Shown here: piece by piece, positions 23,797-28,705 of the stretch
How the letters are laid out: every line of letters starts with the position of its first letter
How positions within the stretch are numbered: position 1 is the first letter of the stretch
DNA from: Planctomycetota bacterium
Lineage (GTDB): Bacteria; Planctomycetota; UBA8742; JACQVU01
Direction of reading: 5' to 3'
Assembly: GCA_016209585.1 (NCBI GenBank)
Contig: JACQVU010000285.1
Span: forward strand, 1 to 28,767
DNA length: 28,767 bases
Translations under genes and position numbers: made by a program
The notes under the pieces: generated by a model
What the model was told of the DNA's origin: nothing
Databases searched by the model: none
What the model saw: only the letters and a program-made list of their open reading frames with translations

Positions 23797-23982
23797 TCAG
23801 CGCCCGACATACAATACCCGGTTGCCCTGCTCGGAAATCCCGCTGTGCCGATGCTCCAGTTCCGCATCGGTTGGGTCCGGCGCCTTCAACTCTTGCGCGG
23901 CCAAGGCGCCCTCCAGCCACTCGAGCGGAACGGCGCGTTCCTGCAAGGCCGTCCGCGCATGTCGAGCCAGGTGATGCTTCAC
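23797..23982 (-). CDS. DUF4258-like small protein (putative toxin)
   Basis: 61 aa, starting at GTG 23982: KHHLARHARTALQERAVPLEWLEGALAA... then GISEQGNRVLYVGR. The H-x-x-x-R-x-x-x-R-x-V-P-x-E-W-L-E pattern and the closing NRVLYV strand match the start and middle of DUF4258, a small family often found in toxin-antitoxin-like loci. It is shorter than usual and lacks the last strands, so it may be truncated. The GTG overlaps the stop of the T2 tail just upstream (TGGTGA), which suggests coupled translation. Confidence 0.6.
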   Translation of the reverse strand: MKHHLARHARTALQERAVPLEWLEGALAAQELKAPDPTDAELEHRHSGISEQGNRVLYVGR

Positions 23983-24122
23983 CAGCCCGCCTCCTCGATG
24001 ATGCGCACCTCTTCGATCGACGCCGCGTCGTGCAGCATGGCGCTGAGGGGGGACTTGGCGTCGCGGGCCTTGTCGTACATCTCGCGCACGGCGGCGGGTT
24101 TCTTCGCGTCGGGCGACTGCAC
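23979..24122 (-). pseudogene. T2 tail, copy A (methyltransferase C-terminal remnant)
   Basis: The GTG-initiated 47-aa frame contains SPDAKKPAAVREMYDKARDAKSPL and IEEVRIIEEAGW. The same sequence recurs at 25047-25277, 26042-26190 and 26957-27121. The longest copy (B) also carries LNGLVYELFFPGEL, which resembles the end of type II / Eco57I-like adenine methyltransferases, so I interpret T2 as a detached C-terminal tail. It follows T1 copy A directly and its stop overlaps the DUF4258 start. Confidence 0.6.
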
Positions 24123-24124
24123 GT

Positions 24125-24337
24125 GCCCGCCTGTTCAACCAGATTGATTTCGTCCGGCGTGAGGCCGCGGAGGCGATAGACCCGCTGATCAATCTCCCGA
24201 TCATGCTCTTTGATCATCGTTCGCGCGTACTCTCCACGCGGATAGGCCGTCACCAGCCGTGGTGATTCGTCTCCCAAGTCTACGATCCAGACCGTCCGCA
24301 CGTTGGCCGCCTTGCCGCTCCGCGAGTCGAGGTTCAT
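24125..24337 (-). pseudogene. DUF6883 C-terminal piece fused to T1 tail, copy A
   Basis: The ATG at 24337 (overlapping the end of the DUF5615 gene) gives RSGKAANVRTVWIVDLGDE and SPRLVTAYP, the typical end of DUF6883 proteins. The same frame runs on into HDREIDQRVYRLRGLTPDEI and NLVEQAG (T1). T1 (EID-x-R-VYRLYGLTPDEI-x-LVE) resembles the C-terminal end of many N6-adenine methyltransferases. The expected T1 stop is mutated here (ACGTGC in place of ATGTGA). The N-terminal half of a DUF6883 protein is found at 25866-26045. Confidence 0.55.
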
Positions 24338-24340
24338 CGT

Positions 24341-24706
24341 TCACGGCTTCGCCTCCGGCAGTTTGACGGTGCGGATGCCGTGGTCGTCGACCGTACTGAA
24401 ATGGCCGGGCCAGTCGGTTCGTTGCCCAGGCGTGTCGAGCACCTTCCGGGCGGCGACGCTGGACGAGGGCATGCTGATTCGGAAAAGGACCACGCCGCAG
24501 GAGGCGTTGTGTCCGCATTGGAAGACCAGGCGGCCAAAGCCCTTGTCGAACGTGAGCAGCACGCGGCTCTCCGCCACGGCGCGGGCCAGCACCTGCCCAT
24601 CGGGTAGACCGGGGCAGTCGACGCGTATCCAGGCGACGTCCCACCCGCGCGACCGCAGGAGATCAACGGCGTCGCCGGGAAAGTTCTCATCCGCTAACCA
24701 TCGCAT
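24341..24706 (-). CDS. DUF5615 PIN-like toxin
   Basis: A 121-aa protein starting MRWLADENFPGDAVDLLRSRGWDVAWIRVDCPGLPD, then VLARAVAESRVLLTFDKGFG and GVVLFRI. The early LADENF Asp and the TFDKGFG Asp are the conserved acidic positions of DUF5615, a PIN-like nuclease family that acts as the toxin in pairs with DUF433 antitoxins. The C-terminus is ~20 residues longer than the shortest members. It begins three bases after the DUF433 stop. It looks intact. Confidence 0.85.
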   Translation of the reverse strand: MRWLADENFPGDAVDLLRSRGWDVAWIRVDCPGLPDGQVLARAVAESRVLLTFDKGFGRLVFQCGHNASCGVVLFRISMPSSSVAARKVLDTPGQRTDWPGHFSTVDDHGIRTVKLPEAKP

Positions 24707-24709
24707 GGC

Positions 24710-24940
24710 TTATGCGCTGGCTGGATAGACCTGCCACTCGGAGATGACCTCATGGGCGTATGCGAGGCAGGCGCGGATGTCCTCCACGGTGATTCCGGGA
24801 TAGTTCCGCAGAACCTCGGCCTCGCTCCAGCCCTGCGCGAGAAGGCCGACGATGAACTCGACCGACAACCGCGTGCCCCTGATAACCGGTTTGCCGACCA
24901 GCACGCTGGGATCAACGTGGATCCGCTCGCTCCATTCCAT
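24710..24940 (-). CDS. DUF433 antitoxin
   Basis: A 76-aa protein, MEWSERIHVDPSVLVGKPVIRG..., with the canonical DUF433 elements: I-x-x-DP-x-V-x-x-GKPVIRGTR, then VEFIVGLLAQGWSEAEVLRNYP and ITVEDIRACLAYA. DUF433 proteins are small helical DNA-binding antitoxins. GGAGGT lies five bases before the ATG, an excellent ribosome binding site that fixes the start at 24940; the open frame upstream is not protein-like. Paired with the DUF5615 toxin directly downstream. Confidence 0.88.
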   Translation of the reverse strand: MEWSERIHVDPSVLVGKPVIRGTRLSVEFIVGLLAQGWSEAEVLRNYPGITVEDIRACLAYAHEVISEWQVYPASA

Positions 24941-24975
24941 GGCGCACCTCCATGCGGCTCGTTCGCCGCGCCGGT

Positions 24976-24981
24976 ATTGTA
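24976..24981 (-). promoter_or_regulatory. Candidate -10 box of the DUF433-DUF5615 operon
   Basis: TACAAT on the minus strand at 24976-24981, placing transcription start about 30 bases before the DUF433 ATG. The -35 region is weak (TTGCGG is present but 21 bases away). The box lies in a 106-base gap after T2 copy B, the only cassette gene in the array with its own visible leader. Confidence 0.45.
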
Positions 24982-25046
24982 CCGCGGCCTTGCCGTTTCC
25001 CTCCGCAAAAGACTTCGGCACAATGTTCAGTCCGCGTCGGACAACC

Positions 25047-25277
25047 TCACCGGCCCGCCTCCTCGATGATACGAACCTCTTCCACCAGCGCCACGTCATA
25101 CAGCATGGCGCTGAGGGGGGACTTGGCGTCGCGGGCCTTGTCGAACATTTCGCGCAAGGCGGCGGGCTTCTTCGCGTCGGGCAGCGCGGAGAGATCGGGG
25201 AGGCGCAGGCGCGTGGTCTCGTCGAAGAGATTGAGATTGCGCGCGTGCAACTCGCCGGGGAAGAACAACTCGTACAC
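25047..25277 (-). pseudogene. T2 tail, copy B (longest methyltransferase C-terminal remnant)
   Basis: The frame is open from about 25289 with LNGLVYELFFPGELHARNL and NLFDETTRLRLPDL, then ALPDAKKPAALREMFDKARD, AKSPLSAMLYDV and VEEVRIIEEAGR to TGA 25047-25049. LNGLVYELFFPEEL-like sequence is familiar from the C-termini of adenine methyltransferase/restriction fusion enzymes. The rest of such an enzyme is absent: the 87-aa ORF stop lies at the point where homology begins. This copy shows how far the other T2 copies are truncated. Confidence 0.6.
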
Positions 25278-25285
25278 CAGCCCGT

Positions 25286-25549
25286 TCAGCCGACCACTTC
25301 GACTCGCGCCCTATACCCCATGCGCTGGAGGTGCTGCTCGCATTCTTCCCACGTAAGCCCGAAAGCCCGAACGTCAGCCACGCCAAGGCGCGAAATGACG
25401 TGCCGCAGCGCCTCCACGTCCGGCTCCGCGAACTCGTCTCGCATCAGCGCCTGCTCGGCCCAATCGACCAGTTGAGCCAGCGTGATCTCGTGGTGAAGAT
25501 AGGCGGCGATTTTCTCGGCGACGACTTGCTTCGTGATCAGCATGGCCAC
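25286..25549 (-). CDS. Uncharacterised 87-aa protein, second gene of a TA-like pair
   Basis: Reads MLITKQVVAEKIAAYLHHEI and LAQLVDWAEQALMRDEF, then EALRHVISRLGVADVRAFGLTWEECEQHL and YRARVEVV. It is helical, acidic, and looks like an intact small protein of the kind found in toxin-antitoxin loci; no named family is certain. The ATG at 25549 (or 25543) lies three bases after the stop of the 78-aa ORF, so the two are co-translated. The 3' end joins T2 copy B. Confidence 0.6.
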   Translation of the reverse strand: MAMLITKQVVAEKIAAYLHHEITLAQLVDWAEQALMRDEFAEPDVEALRHVISRLGVADVRAFGLTWEECEQHLQRMGYRARVEVVG

Positions 25550-25552
25550 ATC

Positions 25553-25789
25553 CTACACGTTTTGGTGCCCCCTGTCCACTGGGTACTTCTCGTGCACCTC
25601 GACGAGCCTGCCTTGGTCGTCGTACACCTCCTGCCAGAATCGAAGCGTCGTCTCGTCCGCGTCCACTTCCTTGAAATACCGAGCCGTCCATCCGAGCCGG
25701 CCAGCCACGTCCAGGCGGTACCGCCGCCCGCCGCCGGGCAACTCGTCCCACTGGCCGAATTTCCTTTCGTTCTGGGCGCGGGTGCTCAT
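25553..25789 (-). CDS. Uncharacterised 78-aa protein, first gene of a TA-like pair
   Basis: MSTRAQNERKFGQWDELPGG, then RRYRLDVAGRLGWTARYFKE and a strand-rich end (TTLRFWQEVYDDQGRLVEVH, EKYPVDRGHQNV). A basic N-terminus and a beta-sheet body give the look of a small toxin or nucleic-acid-binding protein; this is an inference. The ATG at 25789 overlaps the stop of T1 copy C (CGATGA). It is directly followed by the 87-aa gene. I have seen this type of protein beside similar helical partners but cannot name the family. Confidence 0.55.
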   Translation of the reverse strand: MSTRAQNERKFGQWDELPGGGRRYRLDVAGRLGWTARYFKEVDADETTLRFWQEVYDDQGRLVEVHEKYPVDRGHQNV

Positions 25790-25870
25790 CGGGCGGCGTT
25801 CTCCTCAACCGTCTTGATCTCCTCGGGCGTGAGGCCGTAGAGGCGATAGACCCGCTGGTCAATCTCCCCG
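25786..25870 (-). pseudogene. T1 tail, copy C
   Basis: In the frame ending at TGA 25786-25788: GEIDQRVYRLYGLTPEEI and KTVEENAAR. It is the same methyltransferase-like C-terminal tail as copies A and D. Upstream it is joined out of frame to the DUF6883 N-terminal piece at about 25866-25875. Its stop overlaps the ATG of the 78-aa ORF. Confidence 0.6.
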
Positions 25871-26045
25871 TCGCCTGCGCCAAGGCGCGCAAGGCTGAGG
25901 CCAGCGTCGGCCATTCTGCCGCGGTGAAGCCGAGCGCCGGGAAAAACAGCGCCTTGCCGCCGTCGTTCGGATGAGCCGCGTTGAGAAGGTGGCCGACGAT
26001 CTTCTCCCGTTCGACCGTCGCCTTGTCCGCGTTGGGCAACCTCAC
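25866..26045 (-). pseudogene. DUF6883 N-terminal piece
   Basis: Starting at GTG 26045 (overlapping the T2 copy C stop, GGTGAG): RLPNADKATVEREKIVGHLL, NAAHPNDGGKALFF and FTAAEWPTLASALRALAQA, the typical first ~58 residues of DUF6883. The reading then runs into the T1 tail in the wrong frame and loses family character. A C-terminal DUF6883 piece in the same orientation occurs at 24220-24337, about 1.5 kb downstream, so the gene appears split. Confidence 0.6.
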
Positions 26046-26190
26046 CGGCCCGCCCCCTCGATGATGCGCACCTCTTCGATCGACGCCGCGTCGTGCAGCA
26101 TGGCGCGCAAGGGGGGCCTTGGTGTCGTGGGCGGTGTCGAGACGGCGTTTCGTGTGGGGGTCGAGCACGGTCAGACGTTCACCAGACCTT
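26042..26190 (-). pseudogene. T2 tail, copy C, frameshifted
   Basis: Reads VLDPHTKRRLDTAHDTKAPL, then, after an extra base at ~26109-26110 (compared with copy D), AMLHDAASIEEVRIIEGAGR to TGA 26042-26044. More diverged at its N-terminal end than copies A, B and D. It follows the stop of the four-helix-bundle gene and ends in an overlap with the DUF6883 GTG. Confidence 0.55.
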
Positions 26191-26944
26191 TGCATTCCGG
26201 GTAACCGGTGCATCCCCAGAACTGCTTCCCGATGCTCTTGCCTTTCTGGGCCGTGCGCAGCGCCATGGGCTTACCGCATTTCGGGCAGGCGGGAATGGGA
26301 TCCGTCCGATCAGTCCGATCAGTCCGATCCGTCCGATCCGGCGGCTCGCCCCGCTCGGCCGCGCGCTTCGCCAGGCGGGCCACCGCCAGTTGCTCGCTGT
26401 AGCCGCCCTCTTCAATAAACCGCGTTTCCAGCGCTTCGATCTGCCTGTCGAGCAGCGTGTTGGCCTGGTTGATGAGACACAGCAAGGCGTTCGCGCGAAC
26501 GGCTGGGTCATCGTGGTCCAGCCAGCGGGCGTAGCGCGCGTAGTGATTGGCCGGATCCACCTGATCCGACCGATCCGTCTGATCCGACCGATCCGACCGA
26601 TCGTGCCACACCCCGCGCACAGCCAGCGCCTCGGGAGAATCCGGCGCCCATGTCCGCAGGTGGCGATGTCGCAGAAAGTCTTCGTAGTCCAGCAGAAGTT
26701 CCTCCAGGCTGGAGCGCGCGACGTTGACCAGCCGGAGTTCCGTCTGGGACGAGGTGGCTGACGCGCGGCTGCCTTCAGCGATATTCTGCCGGCCACTGCG
26801 CGCGGCCTGCGCCATCTGGTCACTCATGCGCGAACGCGGCTCCAGGAATCGCTCGCAGAACCAGTAGGTGGCATCGTAGATGATGGTGGCCGTCTGAAAA
26901 CTGCGCAGTTCGCGGTACCCGCCACTCGGTCTGATCTTCGCCAT
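26171..26944 (-). CDS. Four-helix-bundle protein (S23/TIGR-type) with zinc-ribbon end
   Basis: A 257-aa protein. Residues ~8-100 form the four-helix bundle of the 23S-IVP/S23-like family (YRELRSFQTATIIYDATYWF, MAQAARSGRQNIAEGSRASA, ELRLVNVARSSLEELLLDYE). A repeat linker, rich in RSD/QTD triplets, leads to a helical suffix (HYARYARWLDHDDPAVRANA, LLCLINQANTLLDRQIEALE), then a second DRT repeat linker and a topoisomerase-type C4 zinc ribbon (CPKC, WGCTGYPEC) at the C-terminus. AAGGAG lies seven bases before the ATG. It starts 12 bases after the T2 copy D stop. Function unknown; nucleic-acid binding is likely from the ribbon. Confidence 0.8.
   Translation of the reverse strand: MAKIRPSGGYRELRSFQTATIIYDATYWFCERFLEPRSRMSDQMAQAARSGRQNIAEGSRASATSSQTELRLVNVARSSLEELLLDYEDFLRHRHLRTWAPDSPEALAVRGVWHDRSDRSDQTDRSDQVDPANHYARYARWLDHDDPAVRANALLCLINQANTLLDRQIEALETRFIEEGGYSEQLAVARLAKRAAERGEPPDRTDRTDRTDRTDPIPACPKCGKPMALRTAQKGKSIGKQFWGCTGYPECKGLVNV
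26300..26340. repeat. 9-bp tandem repeat inside the four-helix-bundle gene (linker 2)
   Basis: About four and a half units of TCCGATC(A/C)G encode repeated Asp-Arg-Thr on the minus strand. A related array occurs at 26552-26604 in the same gene. Nine-base units keep the frame, so copy-number change would alter linker length without breaking the protein. Confidence 0.75.
26552..26604. repeat. 9-bp tandem repeat inside the four-helix-bundle gene (linker 1)
   Basis: Degenerate units of GATCCGACC / GATCCGTCT encode Asp-Arg-Ser and Asp-Gln-Thr triplets on the minus strand, between the four-helix bundle and the suffix domain. Confidence 0.75.
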
Positions 26945-26956
26945 CGTCTTGCTCCT

Positions 26957-27121
26957 TCAGGTCAACTCGCCGCCGTCGCCGCGCCCCGCCTCCTCGATGA
27001 TGCGGACTTCCTCGACCGCCGCCACGCCATCCAGCATGGCGCGCAGGGGGGCCTTGGGGTCGTGGGCGTGATCGAACATTTCGCGTATCGCCGCGGGTTT
27101 TTTCGCGTCGGGTGATCTCAC
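26957..27121 (-). pseudogene. T2 tail, copy D
   Basis: The GTG-initiated 54-aa frame contains SPDAKKPAAIREMFDHAHDP, KAPLRAMLDGV and VEEVRIIEEAGRGDGGELT to TGA 26957-26959. The GTG overlaps the T1 copy D stop (ATGTGA). The T1-T2 junction is the same as in copy A, so A and D are duplicates of one composite unit. The end of this frame carries the AAGGAG ribosome binding site of the four-helix-bundle gene. Confidence 0.6.
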
Positions 27122-27212
27122 ATGCCCGGCTCCTCAACCAGTTCGATTTCGTCGGGCGTGAGGCCATAGAGGCGATAGACCCGCGCGTCAATCTCCCGCT
27201 CCAACAACGAAC
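27118..27212 (-). pseudogene. T1 tail, copy D
   Basis: The frame H-P-SSLLEREIDARVYRLYGLTP, then DEIELVEEPGM, ends at TGA 27118-27120. It is the most complete T1 copy, resembling the C-terminal end of N6-adenine methyltransferases of restriction-modification systems. It overlaps the last ~25 bases of the cyclase gene in another frame, so the cyclase now ends inside it. Confidence 0.6.
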
Positions 27213-27955
27213 TGGGGTGCCGGTGCAGGATGCATGATCACTAGACACCCGGGCGAGACGCCTTTGAGCGCGGGGGGATCGTCAACCTTGTGCCAAGTCC
27301 ACGCGCCGCTGGCCAAGTATCCCATCTTGTTGCGAAGATTGGCTTCCGACATCTGCGCATTCGGGAAACCCACGCCGCATAAAATGGACGTGGGATTCTC
27401 CAGTTCCGGGAGAGCGAGTATGCGCTTCGCCCGGTGGACGGCTTCGCCGACGAACGACCATTCGCCGTATCCCCCGCCTTGAAAGTACGAGATGTAGAGG
27501 GAGCCGAAGCCAAGCCCCACGCGCATTTTGTAGTGAGGTCCCAAGTCACGCTGAAGGCGCTTGAGATCGAGGAGCAGTATCGGAGCGGAATGAACGAGGC
27601 AGCCGGGTCCGCCGTCTTCCAGCATGTCAGGTACGACGAACATGATTTCGTCGCCAATCATCTTGTCAACGAACCCCCTGTTCCTCGTGACGGCGTCGAA
27701 TCCCCTGGAGAGAAAGGGGTCAAGAAACTCGGCGATCTCCTTTCCAGACTTTCCCTGCACGTTCGTCGAGAAACCGACGAGGTCCACGAATCCCACCAAT
27801 CCATGGAGGTCTTTCATCCCGAAATGACCGAGGAAGTTCGCGACGTTTCGATTCCCTTCTAGGGCGTAATGAACAACGGGACAAGGCATGTCATCGGCGC
27901 GGTCCACGCCACCGCGATGGGCGAGCCACTTCATGCTTGACGGTGATCCGATCAT
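27188..27955 (-). CDS. Class III nucleotidyl cyclase domain protein
   Basis: A 255-aa protein. The cyclase homology domain covers about residues 50-200: GFVDLVGFS (metal Asp D58), GFVDKMIGDEIMFVV (substrate-type K98, metal D102), MRVGLGFGSLYISYF (145-158) and WSFVGEAVHRAKRIL, where the canonical Asn of G-x-x-V-N-x-A-x-R is His174 while R178 is kept. No membrane or receiver domain. The start at 27955 has GGAG seven bases upstream and is preferred over 28015. The C-terminal residues derive from T1 copy D in another frame, so the native end may be lost. In a defence island such a stand-alone cyclase recalls Pycsar PycC, but no TIR or TM effector gene adjoins it. Confidence 0.72.
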   Translation of the reverse strand: MIGSPSSMKWLAHRGGVDRADDMPCPVVHYALEGNRNVANFLGHFGMKDLHGLVGFVDLVGFSTNVQGKSGKEIAEFLDPFLSRGFDAVTRNRGFVDKMIGDEIMFVVPDMLEDGGPGCLVHSAPILLLDLKRLQRDLGPHYKMRVGLGFGSLYISYFQGGGYGEWSFVGEAVHRAKRILALPELENPTSILCGVGFPNAQMSEANLRNKMGYLASGAWTWHKVDDPPALKGVSPGCLVIMHPAPAPQFVVGAGD

Positions 27956-28066
27956 CTGATCTCTCCACCTTGGTTGCTGGTTCCACGAATTCGCGAGTCG
28001 ATCGCGAACGACCACTCAAGGGGCAAGCGCCGAGTCGGGGGCGGCGCACTCGATGATCCCCACCGC

Positions 28067-28101
28067 TTCACAGGATTTTTGTTCCGGATCCATCCTGTGA
28101 A
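28067..28101. repeat. 10-bp inverted repeat (TCACAGGAT/ATCCTGTGA) downstream of hsdS
   Basis: TTCACAGGAT (28067-28076) and ATCCTGTGAA (28092-28101) are perfect complements around a 15-base loop. The motif then repeats loosely as ATCCTGGTCATCCCTG (28102-28117). It lies just after the HsdS stop on the minus strand. Similar ATCCTGTxAATCC strings are familiar as dispersed repeats near restriction genes in many genomes; I cannot count copies here. Confidence 0.5.
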
Positions 28102-28107
28102 TCCTGG

Positions 28108-28557
28108 TCATCCCTGTTGGTTTACCTCGCCCCAGATGCGGGCGAGGGTGGCGGCGATCTTTTGCTCCATCCGCTCGATGAGCTGACGGTTGCCCTCCAC
28201 CAGCCGCTGCTCGGCCTCGATCTCGGCGACGATCTCACGCTGCGCGGCGAGCGGCGGGAGGGGGATTTGGAATTCGCTGATTTGATCTGTTGTGAGATTC
28301 TTGAAGACCGCGCCAACAGACTGCGATCCGTGGCGCGCGTGCTGCGACACTAATTGAAAGTATAGATACTCCGGTAGTACGTCTTCGCTGAGTTCGCGAA
28401 GCCCGACGAATCCGTCATGGATGCACGCGTCAGTCGCCAAGATCGTCGGTAGTCCCGGATTGCCGCTCACTGTGATGATTACATTGCCCTTTTTCATTGG
28501 GCGGCTCTTCGTCGCTCCGAGTTCGGTCAGCGAGTCGATTCGCGGAGTCGAATACAT
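28108..28557 (-). pseudogene. hsdS: HsdS-type specificity subunit, C-terminal part only
   Basis: 149 aa from the first ATG, with the frame open back to ~28630. It has a second target-recognition-domain fold (VIITVSGNPGLPTILATDAC, GFVGLRELSEDVLPEYLYFQ, QISEFQIPLPPLAAQREIVA) followed by the conserved long helix AEIEAEQRLVEGNRQLIERMEQKIAATLARIWGEV, the hallmark of HsdS. Full HsdS proteins have ~400 residues with two recognition domains; the first is missing. Upstream of codon ~1 the frame runs into a GC-rich hairpin repeat (28600-28640). Probably a deletion or repeat insertion product; no hsdM or hsdR is in the window. Confidence 0.75.
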
Positions 28558-28618
28558 CCCATCGCGCGTGATGTCTGGTAACCGTTCACCCCCTCCCCTG
28601 GGGACGGGCGAGCCTGCG

Positions 28619-28653
28619 GCCGCCTGGCGTCAGGCGGCGAGCCTGTTTTTTTT
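28619..28653 (+). repeat. GCCGCCTG/CAGGCGGC hairpin followed by T8
   Basis: A perfect 8-bp stem (28619-28626 with 28631-28638, loop GCGT), then seven bases and eight T (28646-28653). Terminator-like on the plus strand, although the T run is rather far from the stem. The stem sequence is related to the CCGCCGCCAGGCGGG core of the repeats at 1095-1294. It lies exactly where the HsdS frame breaks. Confidence 0.5.
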
Positions 28654-28671
28654 GGGGTCGTGGGGGACGTG

Positions 28672-28705
28672 GGCGCCGGCGCCCGGCGCTGTTCACGCCG
28701 GCGCC
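28672..28705. repeat. 10-bp perfect inverted repeat GGCGCCGGCG / CGCCGGCGCC
   Basis: Arms 28672-28681 and 28696-28705 with a 14-base loop. The right arm overlaps the end of the partial minus-strand gene. Possibly a terminator-like structure for that gene, but no T tract follows. Confidence 0.5.

Noticed and set aside
23582..24337. Single 251-aa minus-strand gene
   Set aside because: Only the first ~70 codons (DUF6883 end plus T1) are protein-like; the remainder is an out-of-frame reading of T2, DUF4258 and the HicA region.
26300..26604. Possible CRISPR or non-coding satellite
   Set aside because: The 9-bp units lie in frame inside an intact coding gene and encode regular Asp-Arg-Thr/Ser linkers.
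23797..27212. Integron with attC sites
   Set aside because: The repeated units are coding tails without attC-type core sites, and no integrase is in the window.
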